A stretch of 64,000 nucleotides of DNA from NCBI GenBank assembly GCA_020746105.1, contig CM036639.1:6835501-6899500 (forward strand). Reading direction: 5' to 3'. The notes below the pieces were generated by a model that searched no databases, was not told where the DNA came from, and was given only the letters and a program-made list of their open reading frames with translations. Positions 9,653 to 21,199 of this stretch are shown here, piece by piece (positions within the stretch are counted from its first letter, which is position 1; every line of letters begins with the position of its first letter). Source of the stretch: Trogon surrucura (Eukaryota; Chordata; Aves; Trogoniformes; Trogonidae). Position numbers and translations under genes: made by a program.

Positions 9653-10529
9653 ATCCTAAGGCAGAACATCCACAAGAGGTTGCAGGAATCCATTCTGATT
9701 TTTTTCTCTGCACTACTCAAGGGAGACTGCCTATCGCTAAAAATACCCTGCAGGGGGAGTCAGATGTTTAACTGTGTGTTTAGTGTGTATTGAGAAGCTC
9801 TAAGTCTGCTGACACATTTCCATGAGGTTGTGAGTTATCCACCACCTTCTGAGAAGTGGAGTCCAGGTGGGGCAGTACCGGCACATCTCAACTGGCACTT
9901 TCTGACTCCATTTAGGCACCACGACCCCACTCCCAAAGGTTGATCACTTATGCCCCACAAACATAACATTAGCAACATAACCATAGTTAGAGAAATACTC
10001 TGAAAGCTCCACGTCAAATCGCTGCAGACACATTAAGACTCATGTTTCTATCTGCATCTTCTTCTGAAGGAAAACGTGTTACACAGCGTTTGCATAATGG
10101 ACGTTATGGGAACCCATGCATGTGTATAGATAGGTATGGACGTATGAATAGGAACACAAATGTGTTTTGAAGTAGTGCTAAGAAACATGGACAGTGTTTG
10201 TATGAAGATATGTACATATGGTTAAGCATATAATGTTGATTATATACATGACATGCATATATAAACATACATAGAATACAGGCATATAAATATATGTACG
10301 TATCCTTATCTCTGCGTATTACCTGGGCATGTATATTGTGTATGGAACTATGATCACAGGGGCTCTTGCTTCTGAGTCATAGTTTGGTCCATCATGCGGG
10401 ATTCAAACATTTTGTTTTCAGTGACCAAAATGTGTTCAGGGCAACTGTGAAATTCAGAGAGCAGAGAGAAGTCTCAACACAAGCCCTTGACTTTCCCTTC
10501 ATAACTTTCACCAGAACGGTGGAAAGAAA
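9653..10529. other. Region upstream of OR 1, no gene seen
   Basis: The sequence is AT-rich and simple around 10080-10330, with many TATATA and ACATA steps. A possible 3' splice acceptor (ACTTTCACCAG ending near 10514) lies just before the OR coding exon; OR genes usually have upstream non-coding exons. Confidence 0.4.
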
Positions 10530-11468
10530 ATGCCCAACCAAAGCACTGTGACAGAGTTTGTTCTCCTGGGACTCTCTGGTTCTCGAGAACTGCAGATGTT
10601 CCACTTTGCGGTATTTCTGGGGATTTATCTGGTTGCTGTGGTGGGAAACTTTCTCATCATTGTGGTCATAGCTGTCAGTAATCACCTTCACACCCCCATG
10701 TACTTCTTCTTGGTGAATTTGTCCATCTCAGACCTTTCAATCATCTCTGCCATCCTCCCTAAGGCCATCGCCAATTTTCTGCTGAACACCACAGTCATCT
10801 CCTACTCTGGCTGTGCTGCCCAAGTCTTTTTCTTCCACGGCTTTGATGCTGCTGATCTTGCTTTACTCACTGTCATGGCCTGCGACCGTTACATCGCCAT
10901 CTGCAAACCTCTCCACTACACGGCAATCATGAAGGGGACCACTTGCATCTGTATGGCAGCCACTGCATGGCTCAGCTGCATCCCTTACTCTGCTCTCCAC
11001 ACCTGGAGTGTCTTTCATTTGTCCTTCTGCAAGTCCAACAGCATTCACCAGTTCTTTTGTGAGCTTCCACAGCTTCTCAAGCTCTCCTGCTCTGATTCAT
11101 ACTGCAGTGAAGTAGGAGTTCTGACCTTTAGTTTCCTTGTAGCCATCATTTGTTTTACCCTTGTAACTGTGTTCTATATTCAGATTTTCACGGTGGTCTT
11201 CAGAATCCCAGTCAAGGCAAGCCAGAGTAAAGCTTTTTCAACCTGCATCCGTCATCTCATCATGGTCTCCTTGTTTATTATCACCGGCTCTTTCGCCTAT
11301 CTTAAGTCTGTCTCTGACTCCCCATCAGCTCTGGATCTCACAGCTTCTCTTCTCTACTCTCTGCTGCCACCAGTGATAAATCCAGTCATCTATGCCATGA
11401 GGAACAGTGACATCAAAGCTGCCATGCGAAAATTAACTGACTGCAGACCATTGTGCAGAAATCAATAA
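10530..11468 (+). CDS. Olfactory receptor 1, OR14-like (avian gamma-c type)
   Basis: An intact 312-residue, single-exon class A G-protein-coupled receptor, which would detect odorants in the cilia of olfactory neurons through Golf and cAMP. Visible marks: N-glycosylation site N3-Q-S; GN at 39-40 in TM1; HTPMYFF at 54-60; the ECL1 cysteine C95; MACDRYIAIC from 116; KAFSTCIRHL at 234-243; PVINPVIYAMRN at 281-292. The length is normal for the family and no stop or frameshift is present. VTEFVLLGLSGSRELQ and the SDSPSALDL loop resemble the OR14 family that expanded in birds. The start ATG is the first in frame, about 16 bp after an AG acceptor. The MAYDRY tyrosine is Cys here. Family assignment is from recall. 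Confidence 0.9.
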   Translation: MPNQSTVTEFVLLGLSGSRELQMFHFAVFLGIYLVAVVGNFLIIVVIAVSNHLHTPMYFFLVNLSISDLSIISAILPKAIANFLLNTTVISYSGCAAQVFFFHGFDAADLALLTVMACDRYIAICKPLHYTAIMKGTTCICMAATAWLSCIPYSALHTWSVFHLSFCKSNSIHQFFCELPQLLKLSCSDSYCSEVGVLTFSFLVAIICFTLVTVFYIQIFTVVFRIPVKASQSKAFSTCIRHLIMVSLFIITGSFAYLKSVSDSPSALDLTASLLYSLLPPVINPVIYAMRNSDIKAAMRKLTDCRPLCRNQ

Positions 11469-11569
11469 TCAGTCTTTCTTCATTAGGCTTCAGCGTGGCT
11501 CTTACCTTGCCTTTTTATGTCTGGTTCCCACTCAGGTAGAGGCAGTGACTTGACTGTGCTCAGCCTTCG

Positions 11570-12160
11570 GGCAGCCTCATCTCACAGAACTGTGGAAGCA
11601 TTTAAGTTGGTAAAAGGCCTTTAAGGTCATTGAGTCCAAATACAAACCCAACACTGCCAAGCCCACCTCTAAATCATGTTCCTGAGCACCACACCTACAT
11701 GTTTTTTAAATATCTCCAGAGATGGTGAGTCCACCGCAGCCTGTTCCAATGCTTGACAACACTTTGAGTGAAGAAATTTTTCCTAATGTCCAATCTAAAC
11801 TGCCCCCAATACAACTTAAGGCCATTTCCTCTCATCCTATCACTTATTACTTGGTAAGAAACTGACTCTCACCTCACTACAACCTCCTTTCAAGTAGTTG
11901 CAGAGAGGGAGAAGGTCTCCCCTCAATCACCCTCACCCGCTTTTCATTACGCTTGTTCTCCAGACCCTTCACTGGTTTTTTGCTCTTCTCTCAACATGCT
12001 CCAGCACCTCAATGTGTTTCTTGTCTTGAGAGGCCCAAATCTGAACACAGGATTCAAGGTGTGGCTTCACCAGTGTCAAGTGTAGGGGGACAAACCCTGC
12101 CCTGGTTCTGCTGGCCAAATTATTTTTGATACAATAATTCCCAATACTGTGTACAGTTTG
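11570..12160 (-). mobile_element. CR1 LINE 3' fragment (old)
   Basis: The reverse complement reads as the CR1 ORF2 C-terminal part and 3' UTR, ending near 11570 in the TTGGACTCAATGACC-like end. It is diverged and has lost the clean terminal repeats. It has a partner in inverted orientation at about 46150-46745. Confidence 0.8.
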
Positions 12161-12169
12161 CAACTTCAC

Positions 12170-12660
12170 AGAGGATATAAAAGACTTAGGATATGTCCAA
12201 AGGAGGGCAGCAAAGATGGTGAAAGGACTAGAGGGCAGGACTTAGAAGGAGTAGCTGAGGATACTAGGTTTGTTCAGCATAAAGAAAAGATGACTGAGGG
12301 GTGACTCCATTGTGTCTACAACTTCCTCATGAGGAGCAGCAGAGAGGGTGGGACTGATCTCTTTTCCCTGGTGTCTGGTCATAGGACATGAGGGAACGGT
12401 TTAAAGCTGCATCAGGTGGAGTTCAGACGGGATGTTAGGAAAAGGTTCTTCACTGAGAGGGTGTCCAAGCACTCATACAAGCTCCCCAGGGAAGCAATCA
12501 TGGCCTCAACCCTGTCAATGTTGAAGAAGCACTTTGAGTACGCCCTTAGATACATCTTTTAACCTTTAGGTTGCCCTGTGTGGAGTCAGCAGCTGGACTC
12601 CATGATCCTGGTGGGTGCTTTACAACTCAGTTATTCAATAATTCTACAATTCCATGATTA
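12170..12660 (+). mobile_element. CR1 LINE 3' fragment (old)
   Basis: Plus-strand CR1 with a decayed ORF2 C-terminus (AAAGATGGTGAAAGG, then GGGTGACTCCATTGTG) and a degenerate 3' end (ATTCAATAATTCTACAATTCC near 12650). It abuts the minus-strand fragment 5' to 5'. The inverted partner is at 45665-46140. Confidence 0.8.
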
Positions 12661-12904
12661 GTTCAGGTGCAAACATCTACCTTTGAGAAGGATGAAGTTA
12701 GCTGAAATGAACTGTACTTACATAGGCATTTCTTTAGAGAGTTCCTCAGGTCTACTTCACTATCAACAGAAGGAAACAGGAATTTATGGAGTGAGGCACA
12801 TTTCATACCAGTTCAGATATGAGATGTGTTTCCCTCTTGAATGCTTACTGCTTGCCTTTAACAATGAAAGTAACTTCGGGATTTTCTCTCAAAAGCTGAT
12901 AGAG
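12661..12904. other. Non-repeat segment matched in inverted orientation at 45.4-45.66 kb
   Basis: This is not CR1, yet it matches 45400-45660 in reverse complement at roughly 90%. It shows that a duplicated block, and not only shared repeats, links the two places. Confidence 0.65.
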
Positions 12905-13262
12905 ACCTTATAGTGGCCTTCCTGTACCTGGAGGGAACCTACAGGAAAGCTGGAGAGGGACTTTTTGAAAGGGCATGTGATGATAGGACATGGGGCAATG
13001 GTTTCAAACTGAAGCAGAATAGACCTAGATTAGATATTAGAAAAAAGTTCTTTACTATGAGGGTGGTGAGACACTGGAACCTGTTGCCCAGAAAAGTTGT
13101 GCATGTTCCCTCCCTGTAAGTGTTCAAGGCCAGGCTGGATGAGCTTTGAGCAACCTGGTCTAGTGGGAGGTGTCACAGCCTATGGTGGGCGTTTGGAACT
13201 AGATGATCTTTAAGGTCCCTTCCAACTCAAGCCATTCCATGATTCCATGGTTCTATGATTTC
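12905..13262 (+). mobile_element. CR1 LINE 3' end
   Basis: It carries the CR1 tail of ORF2 (GGCAATGGTTTCAAACTGAAG, then TTCTTTACTATGAGGGTGGTG) and ends in ATTCCATGATTCCATGG-type repeats near 13255. No homologous insertion exists at the paired site near 45.4 kb. Confidence 0.85.
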
Positions 13263-14092
13263 ATGATCTATGCTAGCTTAAGTGATAAAAATTCATTTGC
13301 CCAGACAAGGAAGGCACAGAGAAAAAGTGTCAGGAGGAGTAACTTGATTAATAATGTGCCCTGGCTGTCCCCAGGCCCATCACAGGAGAACCACCAGCCC
13401 ATCAAGGGCCCATCTCCATAAACTGATAAGGTCAGAGGTGCAGTGGCAGTCAAGAGAATTCAGACAGGCTCCTGAGAAGTGTACACCTTGTCCAGCTACT
13501 TTCCAGGTCTTTTTCAGAAGAGCTATCAGCTCCATTGTCCTGGCCCAAAACACACAAAGATGGATCACCAGGAGGACCTCTCCAGATCACCTTTGCTACT
13601 AAAGGGGGTTGGTGCGCAGGGTTGTGGGACACGTTATGGGCCAGGACAGGGGAAGAGCATTTTTTGGGGATTTGACAGGACCTATCGTGGGATGTTTAGG
13701 GGAGGAACCAAGGGTGGATAGAGGGAGGGATTTAATTACTAGGGGACCAGCAAACATGGGAAATAGATGCCTGAGGAAACAAAACAGTCTGTTCAGAGAG
13801 AAGCAGAGGCTGCTTGCTTGGTACATTTGTCTAATCATGCCCTGCTCCTTATCACTGCAGTCTGCCTTGTTTCTTTCATAAAATCAACTGTTTTATGGTA
13901 AGAGGCTCTTTATTCTGTGTGCACATCTGTACAGCAGCCTGTGGTGCCAGCAACTGGCAGAAGTGAGTGTGTATGAGTGACTGTGATCACTAGTGAAGAT
14001 AAAGCTGCACTAGCTGTTTGTCACTGCAGGAAAGTTTTGCCATGAGGTTGAAAACAGAGAAGTCTTCTCTTTCCTTTGAGCCACAGAAGGTT
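13263..14092. other. No gene recognised
   Basis: There is no coding potential beyond short random frames. A TTTCATAAAATC / TGGTGCCAGCAACTGGC stretch near 13875-13960 resembles an LTR end followed by a primer site but has no paired LTR, so no element is called. Confidence 0.4.
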
Positions 14093-14640
14093 CGTAGAAT
14101 CATAGAGTCAGAGGATGGTTTAGGTTGGAAGGGACCTTGAAAGACCATCTGGTCCAAACCCCCTGCCATGAGCAGGGACACCTTTCACTAGATCAGTTTG
14201 CTGAGATTAGGTTTCACTGAGTCAGGTCCAACCTGACCTTGAAGACTTCCAACAATGAGGCATCCACAACTTCTCTGGGCAACCTCTTCCAGTGTCTCAC
14301 CATCATCGTTGGAAAAAATGGCTTCTCTATATCCGGTTTAATGCACCTGTTCTCTCTTGTCCTTGTCACTGACGGGCCCTGGAAAATAGTCATCCTCTGT
14401 CTTTCTTATAAGCCCCCTTTATATACTGAGTGGCTGCATCCAGGTCTCCCTGGATCATTCTCTTCTCCACGCTGAACAACCCCAACTCTTTCCAGCCTTT
14501 CTTCATATGAGAATTGTTCCACCCCGCCCCAACAATTTCTGTGACCTCCTCTGGGTCTGCTCTAGCAGGTTTATGTCTGACTGTTACTGGAGATGTTAAA
14601 GCTGGACACAGTACTGCAGGTGGAGTTTCATGAGACTAGA
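14093..14640 (-). mobile_element. CR1 LINE 3' fragment
   Basis: The 3' end is at 14093 (AGAATCATAGAGTCAGAGG in reverse) and the reverse complement continues through the CR1 ORF2 tail to about 14640, with indels. Confidence 0.8.
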
Positions 14641-14879
14641 GGTAGTGCAGACACAAACGATGTTCTAGCAAGAGTCGCAAAACATTTATCCAGGAAAGAG
14701 ATGCAAGCCAAAGGCAGGACTTGTGGTTCATGATGTCAAGGTATGTGATATATTGCTTTGGCCAGTCTGAGTCAGCTGTCCTGACTCTGTTTCCACCCAG
14801 CTTCTTGCCCACTCCCGGTAGCCCCGTAAGTTCAAAAGCTAAAGACTGTGGACTCCACAAAGCAGTCTAACAGGGAGTC

Positions 14880-15088
14880 AGGTTCCATATCAGGCTCATA
14901 TATAGTTATATATAGTTTTTGATTTTTATAATTTCACTATTATTTCCTTTAGTGTAAACCATTTTAATTTTTCTTTTCTAGCCCATAAGTTTCTCTGCGA
15001 CATTCCCTTTTTTTTCCCGTTTGTGGGGAGAGAGGGTTAGAGAGGGCCTGCCCACATTTTAATGGCTGGCCCAGCCCTAACCTGTGAC
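14880..15088 (-). repeat. LTR fragment related to the 3899-4722 LTR
   Basis: The stretch TATATATAGTTTTTGATTTT ... CCCATAAGTTTCTCTGCGAC ... CTGGCCCAGCCCTAACC matches the U3 start of the 824-bp LTR in the same (minus) orientation. It is truncated on the 14880 side. The bases between 14641 and 14880 are unassigned. Confidence 0.65.
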
Positions 15089-15298
15089 AGCGTTGAATGA
15101 AAGAGACACAAATTCAGTGAGAAACCTAAAAAGTAATCATTCCTATAGGGCACAGTGGGAACAATAAACTGACAAAGTGTTCTCAAGGATTAAATACTAA
15201 TTTCTTTCTGGTGCTTCCAGAGAATTAGTAAAACTTATACACCCATCAAATTTAGAAAGAACATCTTTAAACTATTTATTCATGGAGAGAAAAAAAAA

Positions 15299-16249
15299 TT
15301 ATTTCCTCATCAGCTGAGCTGTCATTCTGATTAATACCTCCTTAACTTCTTTATTCCTCAGGCTGTAAATCAGGGGGTTTAGCGTGGGGATTATGGCTGT
15401 GTACATGAGAGCCAGGACTTTCTTAGTGTCCTGCAAGTTGCTGGATTTTGGTTGTAAGTAAATCAGGGTCCCACTTCCACAGTACAAAGTTACAACCATG
15501 AGATGTGAAGAACAGGTGGAGAAGGTCTTGCGTCTGCCCTCTGCAGAGGAAATCTTCAGGATGCTGGAGATGATGCAGGCATAGGACACCAGGATGAGAC
15601 AAAAAGGAGTAATGATGACAAACACTGTGGCCACAATGGTCTGTATTTCATATGAAGAGGTGTCAGTGCAGGAGAGCGTGATGAGTGGGGGGATGTCACA
15701 GAAGAAGTAGTTAATCCTCCTGGGCCCACAAAATGGCAATGTGAACACCCAAGCTGTCTGCACCACAGACACAACGTTCCCACTGCAGCAGGACAGCAGG
15801 ACCAGGGAAAGACAAACTCTGCTGTTCATGGTGACTGCATATCTGAGGGGGTTGCATATGGCCACGTAACGGTCATAGGCCATGGCTGCCAACAGGTACC
15901 ATTCTGTAGCTCCTAAGGAAATCACACAGTAGAGCTGCGTGGCACAGCCCCCGTAGGAAATGCTCCTGTCCTCGGACAGGAAGTTTACCAGCATCCTGGG
16001 GACAACGATGGATGCTGTGGAGATATCCAGGAAGGACAGGACCTGGAGGAAGAAGTACATGGGCGTGTGGAGGCTGGGGTGCACCGTGACCACAAAGATG
16101 AGAAGGTTCCCAATGATGGTGGTGATGTAAATGAAGCAGAATGTGGAGAAGAGCAGGTTCTGCAGTTCCGGGTGATTGGACAATCCAGAGAGGACAAACT
16201 TGGTCATCAGAGTGTGGTTTCCTGACTCTGGTCCCTCTGTTGCCTTCAT
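15299..16249 (-). CDS. Olfactory receptor 2 (class II, inner-arm copy)
   Basis: An intact 316-residue OR. Landmarks: N11-H-T glycosylation site, GN at 47-48, HTPMYFF at 61-67, C102, MAYDRYVAIC from 123, paired ECL2 cysteines in LPFCGPRRINYFFCDIPP, KTFSTCSSHL at 241-250 (the usual KAFSTC has Thr here) and PTLNPLIYSLRN at 288-299. The frame is open 43 codons further upstream, but the start at 16249 is preferred because it follows directly on a TTTCTCCCAG splice acceptor and gives the usual N-terminus. It differs from OR 3 at 18 residues (94% identity), seven of them within residues 202-217 (TM5). It is head-to-head with OR 3, 12.3 kb apart. It looks like the OR6/OR10 side of class II; the subfamily is uncertain. 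Confidence 0.92.
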   Translation of the reverse strand: MKATEGPESGNHTLMTKFVLSGLSNHPELQNLLFSTFCFIYITTIIGNLLIFVVTVHPSLHTPMYFFLQVLSFLDISTASIVVPRMLVNFLSEDRSISYGGCATQLYCVISLGATEWYLLAAMAYDRYVAICNPLRYAVTMNSRVCLSLVLLSCCSGNVVSVVQTAWVFTLPFCGPRRINYFFCDIPPLITLSCTDTSSYEIQTIVATVFVIITPFCLILVSYACIISSILKISSAEGRRKTFSTCSSHLMVVTLYCGSGTLIYLQPKSSNLQDTKKVLALMYTAIIPTLNPLIYSLRNKEVKEVLIRMTAQLMRK

Positions 16250-16837
16250 CTGGGAGAAATCCAATGGACAGACTGTCAGAGGGGTAGTCACTGCACCAAG
16301 ATAATGGAACCTCAGCCAGTGACACAAGTGAGGAGTGTCTTGGGAATCCCTGGGGAGCCACTGGATCAAAGGGTGCAATTTTAGAGATGGCTGAGCTGAA
16401 CAAAGAAGACAATGGCTGAATGTGCTGAAAGCGTGTGGTGTTGGTGCTCTCTAAGTTTTATAGTTTGCTTTGGTGACCAGGGACACAACTGAGAGACTTG
16501 ACTCCTTTTATGGGTATTGGATTGATTGTGCTCCCCCCAAATGTCAGGTATGTGGTTCCAGCTGGTTCCACAGGTGCTCTCTGCACTGAAGGGAATGCTC
16601 AACTGACAAAAAACCCACTCATAATCCAAAGAAAACAAAAATAAAACCAAAGCAAAATGACGTTTCCTTTGACTGCAGACAGGCAAAGGAAGAAGGAATA
16701 ATTAGATTGTGAAGCTCAGCACATTTTTCAGACCTACCACCTCTTACCAAGGGATCACCGAACCTCAGGACTACACCAGTAAATCTCAGGGCACAGAAAG
16801 CATTTTGTCAGCAGAAATGTATCCATGTGTGGGGACA

Positions 16838-17199
16838 TGTGACCTCATTCATGTTTATAAATATGTCAAGGGGGAGTGTCAGGAGGACGGAGCCAGGCTC
16901 TTCTCCGGGATATCCAGTGACAGGACAAGGGGCAATGGGTACAAGCTGGAACACAGGAGGTTCCACAAAATTATTAGAAAAAACATTTTCCCTGTGAGGG
17001 TGCCAGAGCCCTGGCCCAGGCTGCCCAGGGAGGGTGTCGAGTCTCCTTCTCTGGAAACATTCAAACCCCGCCTGGACGCGTTCCTGTGTGACCTACTGTA
17101 GGTGACCCTGCTCTGGCAGGGGGCTGGACTGGATGATCTTTTCAGGTCCCTTCCAGCCCTTGACATTCTGTGATTCTGTGATTCTGTGATTCTGTGACA
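16838..17199 (+). mobile_element. CR1 LINE 3' end in the left inner arm
   Basis: It reads CATTCATGTTTATAAATATG, then the ORF2 tail, and finishes in four ATTCTGTG repeats at 17170-17199. The same insertion is in the right arm (27650-28012), so it is older than the inner duplication. It is about 600 bp upstream of the OR start. Confidence 0.9.
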
Positions 17200-17897
17200 G
17201 AGGCAGAATCACCTTTTCCACACTGGACACATAGACCTGCTCAATCTGCCACAGGGATGGGGAAGGACACATGACCAAAGCAAGAGCTACATACATGGGG
17301 CACACAGCCCCATCACGATTCACTCACTCATTCTTCTGACTCCATCTCATTTTTCTCTCTGCTACCACTTAACTCACACAAGATACCTTTTTGTCTGAGG
17401 GGTTTTTTAACATCAACGTGAAAGTAAAATCTTTGGAACTGGGAGACACAGATGATTTTAATTTACAGACACAATAAAGAAACTCCTAACGTTCCCAGGC
17501 ATTTAAAAGTCTGATGTACTTAAAGGGAGTCTTTCTGGTTTTGTCTGTTTCTGTTCACACAGAAGAGAAAGAACTCTGTTATCTGAAGCTCCAAATTTCA
17601 AGAGCTTCCTCAATATAACCTGTGCATATCTGAATAGAGAATGACATTAGACAGTCCCTGCACTTTGAAACAGCACACACTCTCACCACTTCACTTGTTA
17701 GATCCTTGTAGCTGAGGTAGAATCTACCTATTTCTCCTCCTTGAGCCCTTATGAAAGTGTTAGCTTATTGCTTTGGTCATTAGCTGATCATTAAATTCAA
17801 TGCTGCTCAGAGCACCCCTTGTTTTACTGGTACGCTGGCGTTTTACTGCCCACTGCAGAAACACCTCCAGGAACTTTGTGCAATTCCTGTTTAGTGG

Positions 17898-18920
17898 TGT
17901 CGTGGGTTTGAGTCTGGAGGAGTTTTTGGAAAAGCGAGGGTAGAGCTGTGTTGGACTCATGTGAAGATCTGAGAGCATCCCCCACCCCCAGGTAGGAGCT
18001 GGACCTGCCTCTGGCCAGGGCCAGGCCAATCCATGTCTCTGCCATCAAGGTATTTAAGAGGTAACCCCAGTGTTCTTTTCTCTCTTTTGGTTTTGTCTTG
18101 TGCTGAGCTGTCCTGTCTTTAACGTTGGGGAGTTGTTTCTTTTCTGCTGGAGGAGGGGGAGGTGAGAGGAGAACAAAGGAACGTTGTACTGAGAAGAACG
18201 GGGGAGGAAGAGCCCCAGCGGAGAAGGAGGGGGAGAAGGCTGCCGGATCAGGACCTGTCCCTTAAGCCCATGGTGGCTGAGAGGGCAGGAAGGTGGTTGC
18301 CTGCCAGCTGAGGGGACTGATGGTGATGAGGATGTCCAGGATGTGTTTGTATATACAGAGCCCCATGCAAGAGGGAAGAGAGCATTAACGAGGAACATGC
18401 CTGAAGTGATCTGTGACCCTGATGGATTCATGAGGAGGAAGAGGATTGCCTCCTGCAAGGTGGACACCACAGGGCATGAGAAAGAGATGGCAAGGAGCCC
18501 GTTTTCTCACGGAGGCGTTGCCACGGACAATGAGTAGTGACCAGACGGACTGAATCCCCCACCTCCTGCTCCCCTCGCTCTGATGGGAGATGAGGAGGTA
18601 GCCAGTAAGGTGGGAGAGGTGGGAGTGGGGGTGAAAAGTATTTAAGTTCAGGTCGTATTTCTTGATCTATTCCTCTCACTATCCTACTTTGTAAATGGTC
18701 GTGATGAATTAAATCCATGTTTTTCTCCCAAAGTCTCTCTGGTTCTTTAGCAGTCATCTTAAACAGTAGACTATTGTCCTCCCTGTTCTATCCTTCATCT
18801 CAACCCTTGAGGCTTTTTAGTTTAATTTCCTCCCTCCACATCACTGTGGAAATGGGGGTGGGAGGAGGAGTGAGATGGAGACTGTGTGGTCTTTTGTCCC
18901 AGTCAGCTTGAACCACAACA
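17898..18920 (+). mobile_element. Solo LTR (about 1,023 bp), left inner arm
   Basis: It starts TGTCGTGGGTTTGAGTC and ends TTGAACCACAACA, ends shared with a common avian LTR group. A TATTTAAG box lies near 18048. The flanks AGTGG/AGTCA are a weak candidate 5-bp target duplication. The right-arm copy is 25931-26953; a diverged third copy is at about 21200-21712. Confidence 0.65.
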
Positions 18921-19867
18921 AGTCATTATGAGGACGTGTACATTTTGGTCTTAGTTCTTCCTTGGATTTATTTGCTTTGTGTATTCACAACAAGCGTTTT
19001 GAAGTTAAGTACCTTACCTTCAGCAGTTCTGCCATGCAGTGCCTCCAAAATGGATCATGCAAATTCCACAAGAAGGATTTCCTTTGCTCTCTTACATTGG
19101 GGCAGCGTTGGGCTGATGACTCCCACCTTCAGCTTACACTGTAGAGTTTAAATTGTATTTGAAATGCAGATGCTCTCCTGCCACAGCCTGAATAATCCGC
19201 AGCATTAGCACTTGATAGATTGCATGAAGCATCAGGCACGTCTTCAGCAAAGCATCCAAAATGGAATTTACTTGCCCTTCACACAGATATAATGAATGCC
19301 AGATTCCAAAGTCTAGCCTCACAGAGAAGGGCTTTCTTAAACTTGTTTCAACTTAGTTGAACTGGATGCAACCGAAAATGTTAGGGTTTTAGCCTAGAAG
19401 AGACCAGCTGAGGTACCTCTGACACGTGGCTTACTCCAGGTTTAAGTAGAATCCCTTGAAATCCCCATTTCCCCTGTGGGTGGGAGTAAATTCACCTTAG
19501 AAATGACATAGTTGGTTGTTCAGGACTTAGCACTCCCTCTGTGGGCAATGGGAGGTAACAAGCCAGGCATAGACTCACAGTAGCAGATTAAATGCTATTT
19601 GGAATGGCAACTTTCCCTCCATTGCCTATAAAGTGGCACCAGAGTTATTCCTTCAGTTTTAAGCGTGTCCTATCTTGCATGTCTAAGGCTATTAACTGGG
19701 TTCCCTCAGCCAGCTAATGATCAATTTTTGACCAGAAAGTCTGGTCTAGACTACTGCCTTTTTCTAATTTTTTGGGTGCCTTTAGGAGCAATTCTGTCTC
19801 TTGCTACAGAGGTTTCATTCTATTTGAGTTACATTTGAATCTTCAGTCTTAATTGACTATTTATAAA

Positions 19868-20046
19868 CTTCCCTTCCCTTCCCTTCCCTTCCCTTCCCTT
19901 CCCTTCCCTTCCCTTCCCTTCCCTTCCCTTCCCTTCCCTTCCCTTCCCTTCCCTTCCCTTCCCTTCCCTTCCCTTCCCTTCCCTTCCCTTCCCTTCCCTT
20001 CCCTTCCCTTCCCTTCCCTTCCCTTCCCTTCCCTTCCCTTCCCTTC
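19868..20046. repeat. (CCCTT)n microsatellite
   Basis: About 179 bp of near-perfect CCCTT/TTCCC pentamers (around 35 units). Purines are all on one strand, so it could adopt triplex structure. The two long ORFs through it (one per strand) are artefacts of the repeat. It lies in the spacer of the inner palindrome, beside the left arm. Confidence 0.97.
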
Positions 20047-21199
20047 TTCATTTTCTATCAATTGTATTAAGAAACAACATGTAAACACACAAACAAACAA
20101 AAACGGGATTTAATTGGAATTACTGAATTAAGAGTAAACCTATTACCAACAAAAAATATTCTCAATAGCTATTCCATATTTATATTTTACATAAATGTTG
20201 TCCACCTCTCTTCTACAGATGAGAAGCAAATTCCGAGAAATTAAAGGTTTAGTCATTGATTACAAAAACTTTCTTTCTTCCTTACTTGAATTTATTTCTT
20301 TTTTTTTTTTCCTCTGTGTGTGTGTGTCTTTCTGCCATACTCTCACAGTTAAAAAGGGCTGGTTTTCCATTTTGTCTTTGATTATTTCACAGGATCTTTC
20401 TAGTCTATTTCCATGAAGAATCTTCAACCAGTTATTGATGTTCCCATTTATATAGAATGTCAACCAAAATGCTTAGATAGAAACATCTCTATTTTTTTTC
20501 TGTCATTTGCAGTTAAGTGTTTTGCTCTGAAATGTCTCCTTATTTGCATGTTCTGTCTCAGTAATTCCATTTTCAAGGAGGACCAGTCAAAATGTATTAT
20601 TTCTAAGTACTCTAAATGTTCTTTCTTCAGCACATGAATATAGGCTTCAGTTGTGCACTTACACACTTCAGAAACACACAAGTTTATCACGAGCACTGAC
20701 GCCTGGCACCTGGAAGATAGAAGACATCTGAAGGCCAAAGACTACCTTAAATATTTTGCTACATGTCCAGCGTCTGCTTGTCTCTGTAGAACAGAAGACA
20801 ATGACTGCTTTTATCACAGTCATTTCACCATCTTGGTGTTTTTATGGTCCATGTGTTAGTTCAAAACACTGACAGGAATAACCACTATGACCAAAGATGT
20901 TCAAACGATCAACATATCCCTGCAGTCCACCAGCAAAATGCGGAGGGGTGCAAAATCATGAACGCATCTAGAACAATGCAGCAGCATGTATTTCTGTAAG
21001 ATTCTATTTGATACACTCAAATATCACCTACTACGGGCATGGTTTCCATTTCAATTTTTAGACGGAGCTACTTCAATTAGAAAGATGCATCATTGGAATC
21101 AGCCTGTACTTCAGAGACTGCAGGACTATGCAGTCCTATGCAGGACTATGCACGTATGAGAAGGCACCTTATCTTCCTATGAGAAGACAGCTTATCTTC
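20047..21199. other. Palindrome spacer, no gene recognised
   Basis: AT-rich sequence without a recognisable gene or repeat. Near 21117-21153 a GCAGGACTATGCA-type unit is repeated about three times. Confidence 0.4.

Larger units (their letters stand above)
15264..19528. repeat. Left arm of the inner inverted duplication
   Basis: This arm is the reverse complement of 25315-29590. Paired coordinates sum to about 44849-44851 over most of its length, so there are few indels. It holds OR 2, an upstream CR1 tail, a 1-kb solo LTR and about 1 kb of unrecognised sequence. Homology ends within the 3' flank of the OR (near 15264) and at GTTGGTTGTTCAGGAC (near 19528). The parts 16250-16837, 17200-17897 and 18921-19528 hold no recognisable gene. 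Confidence 0.9.

Noticed and set aside
13870-13965. Possible LTR end with TGGTGCCAG primer-like site
   Set aside because: No partner LTR, no target duplication and no retroviral coding sequence nearby.
15873-16412. 179-codon frame overlapping OR 2, and its twin at 28437-28976
   Set aside because: Shadow of the OR coding sequence in another frame; only the OR frame has family motifs.
19853-20113. ORFs on both strands of low-complexity sequence
   Set aside because: They are translations of the (CCCTT)n repeat.
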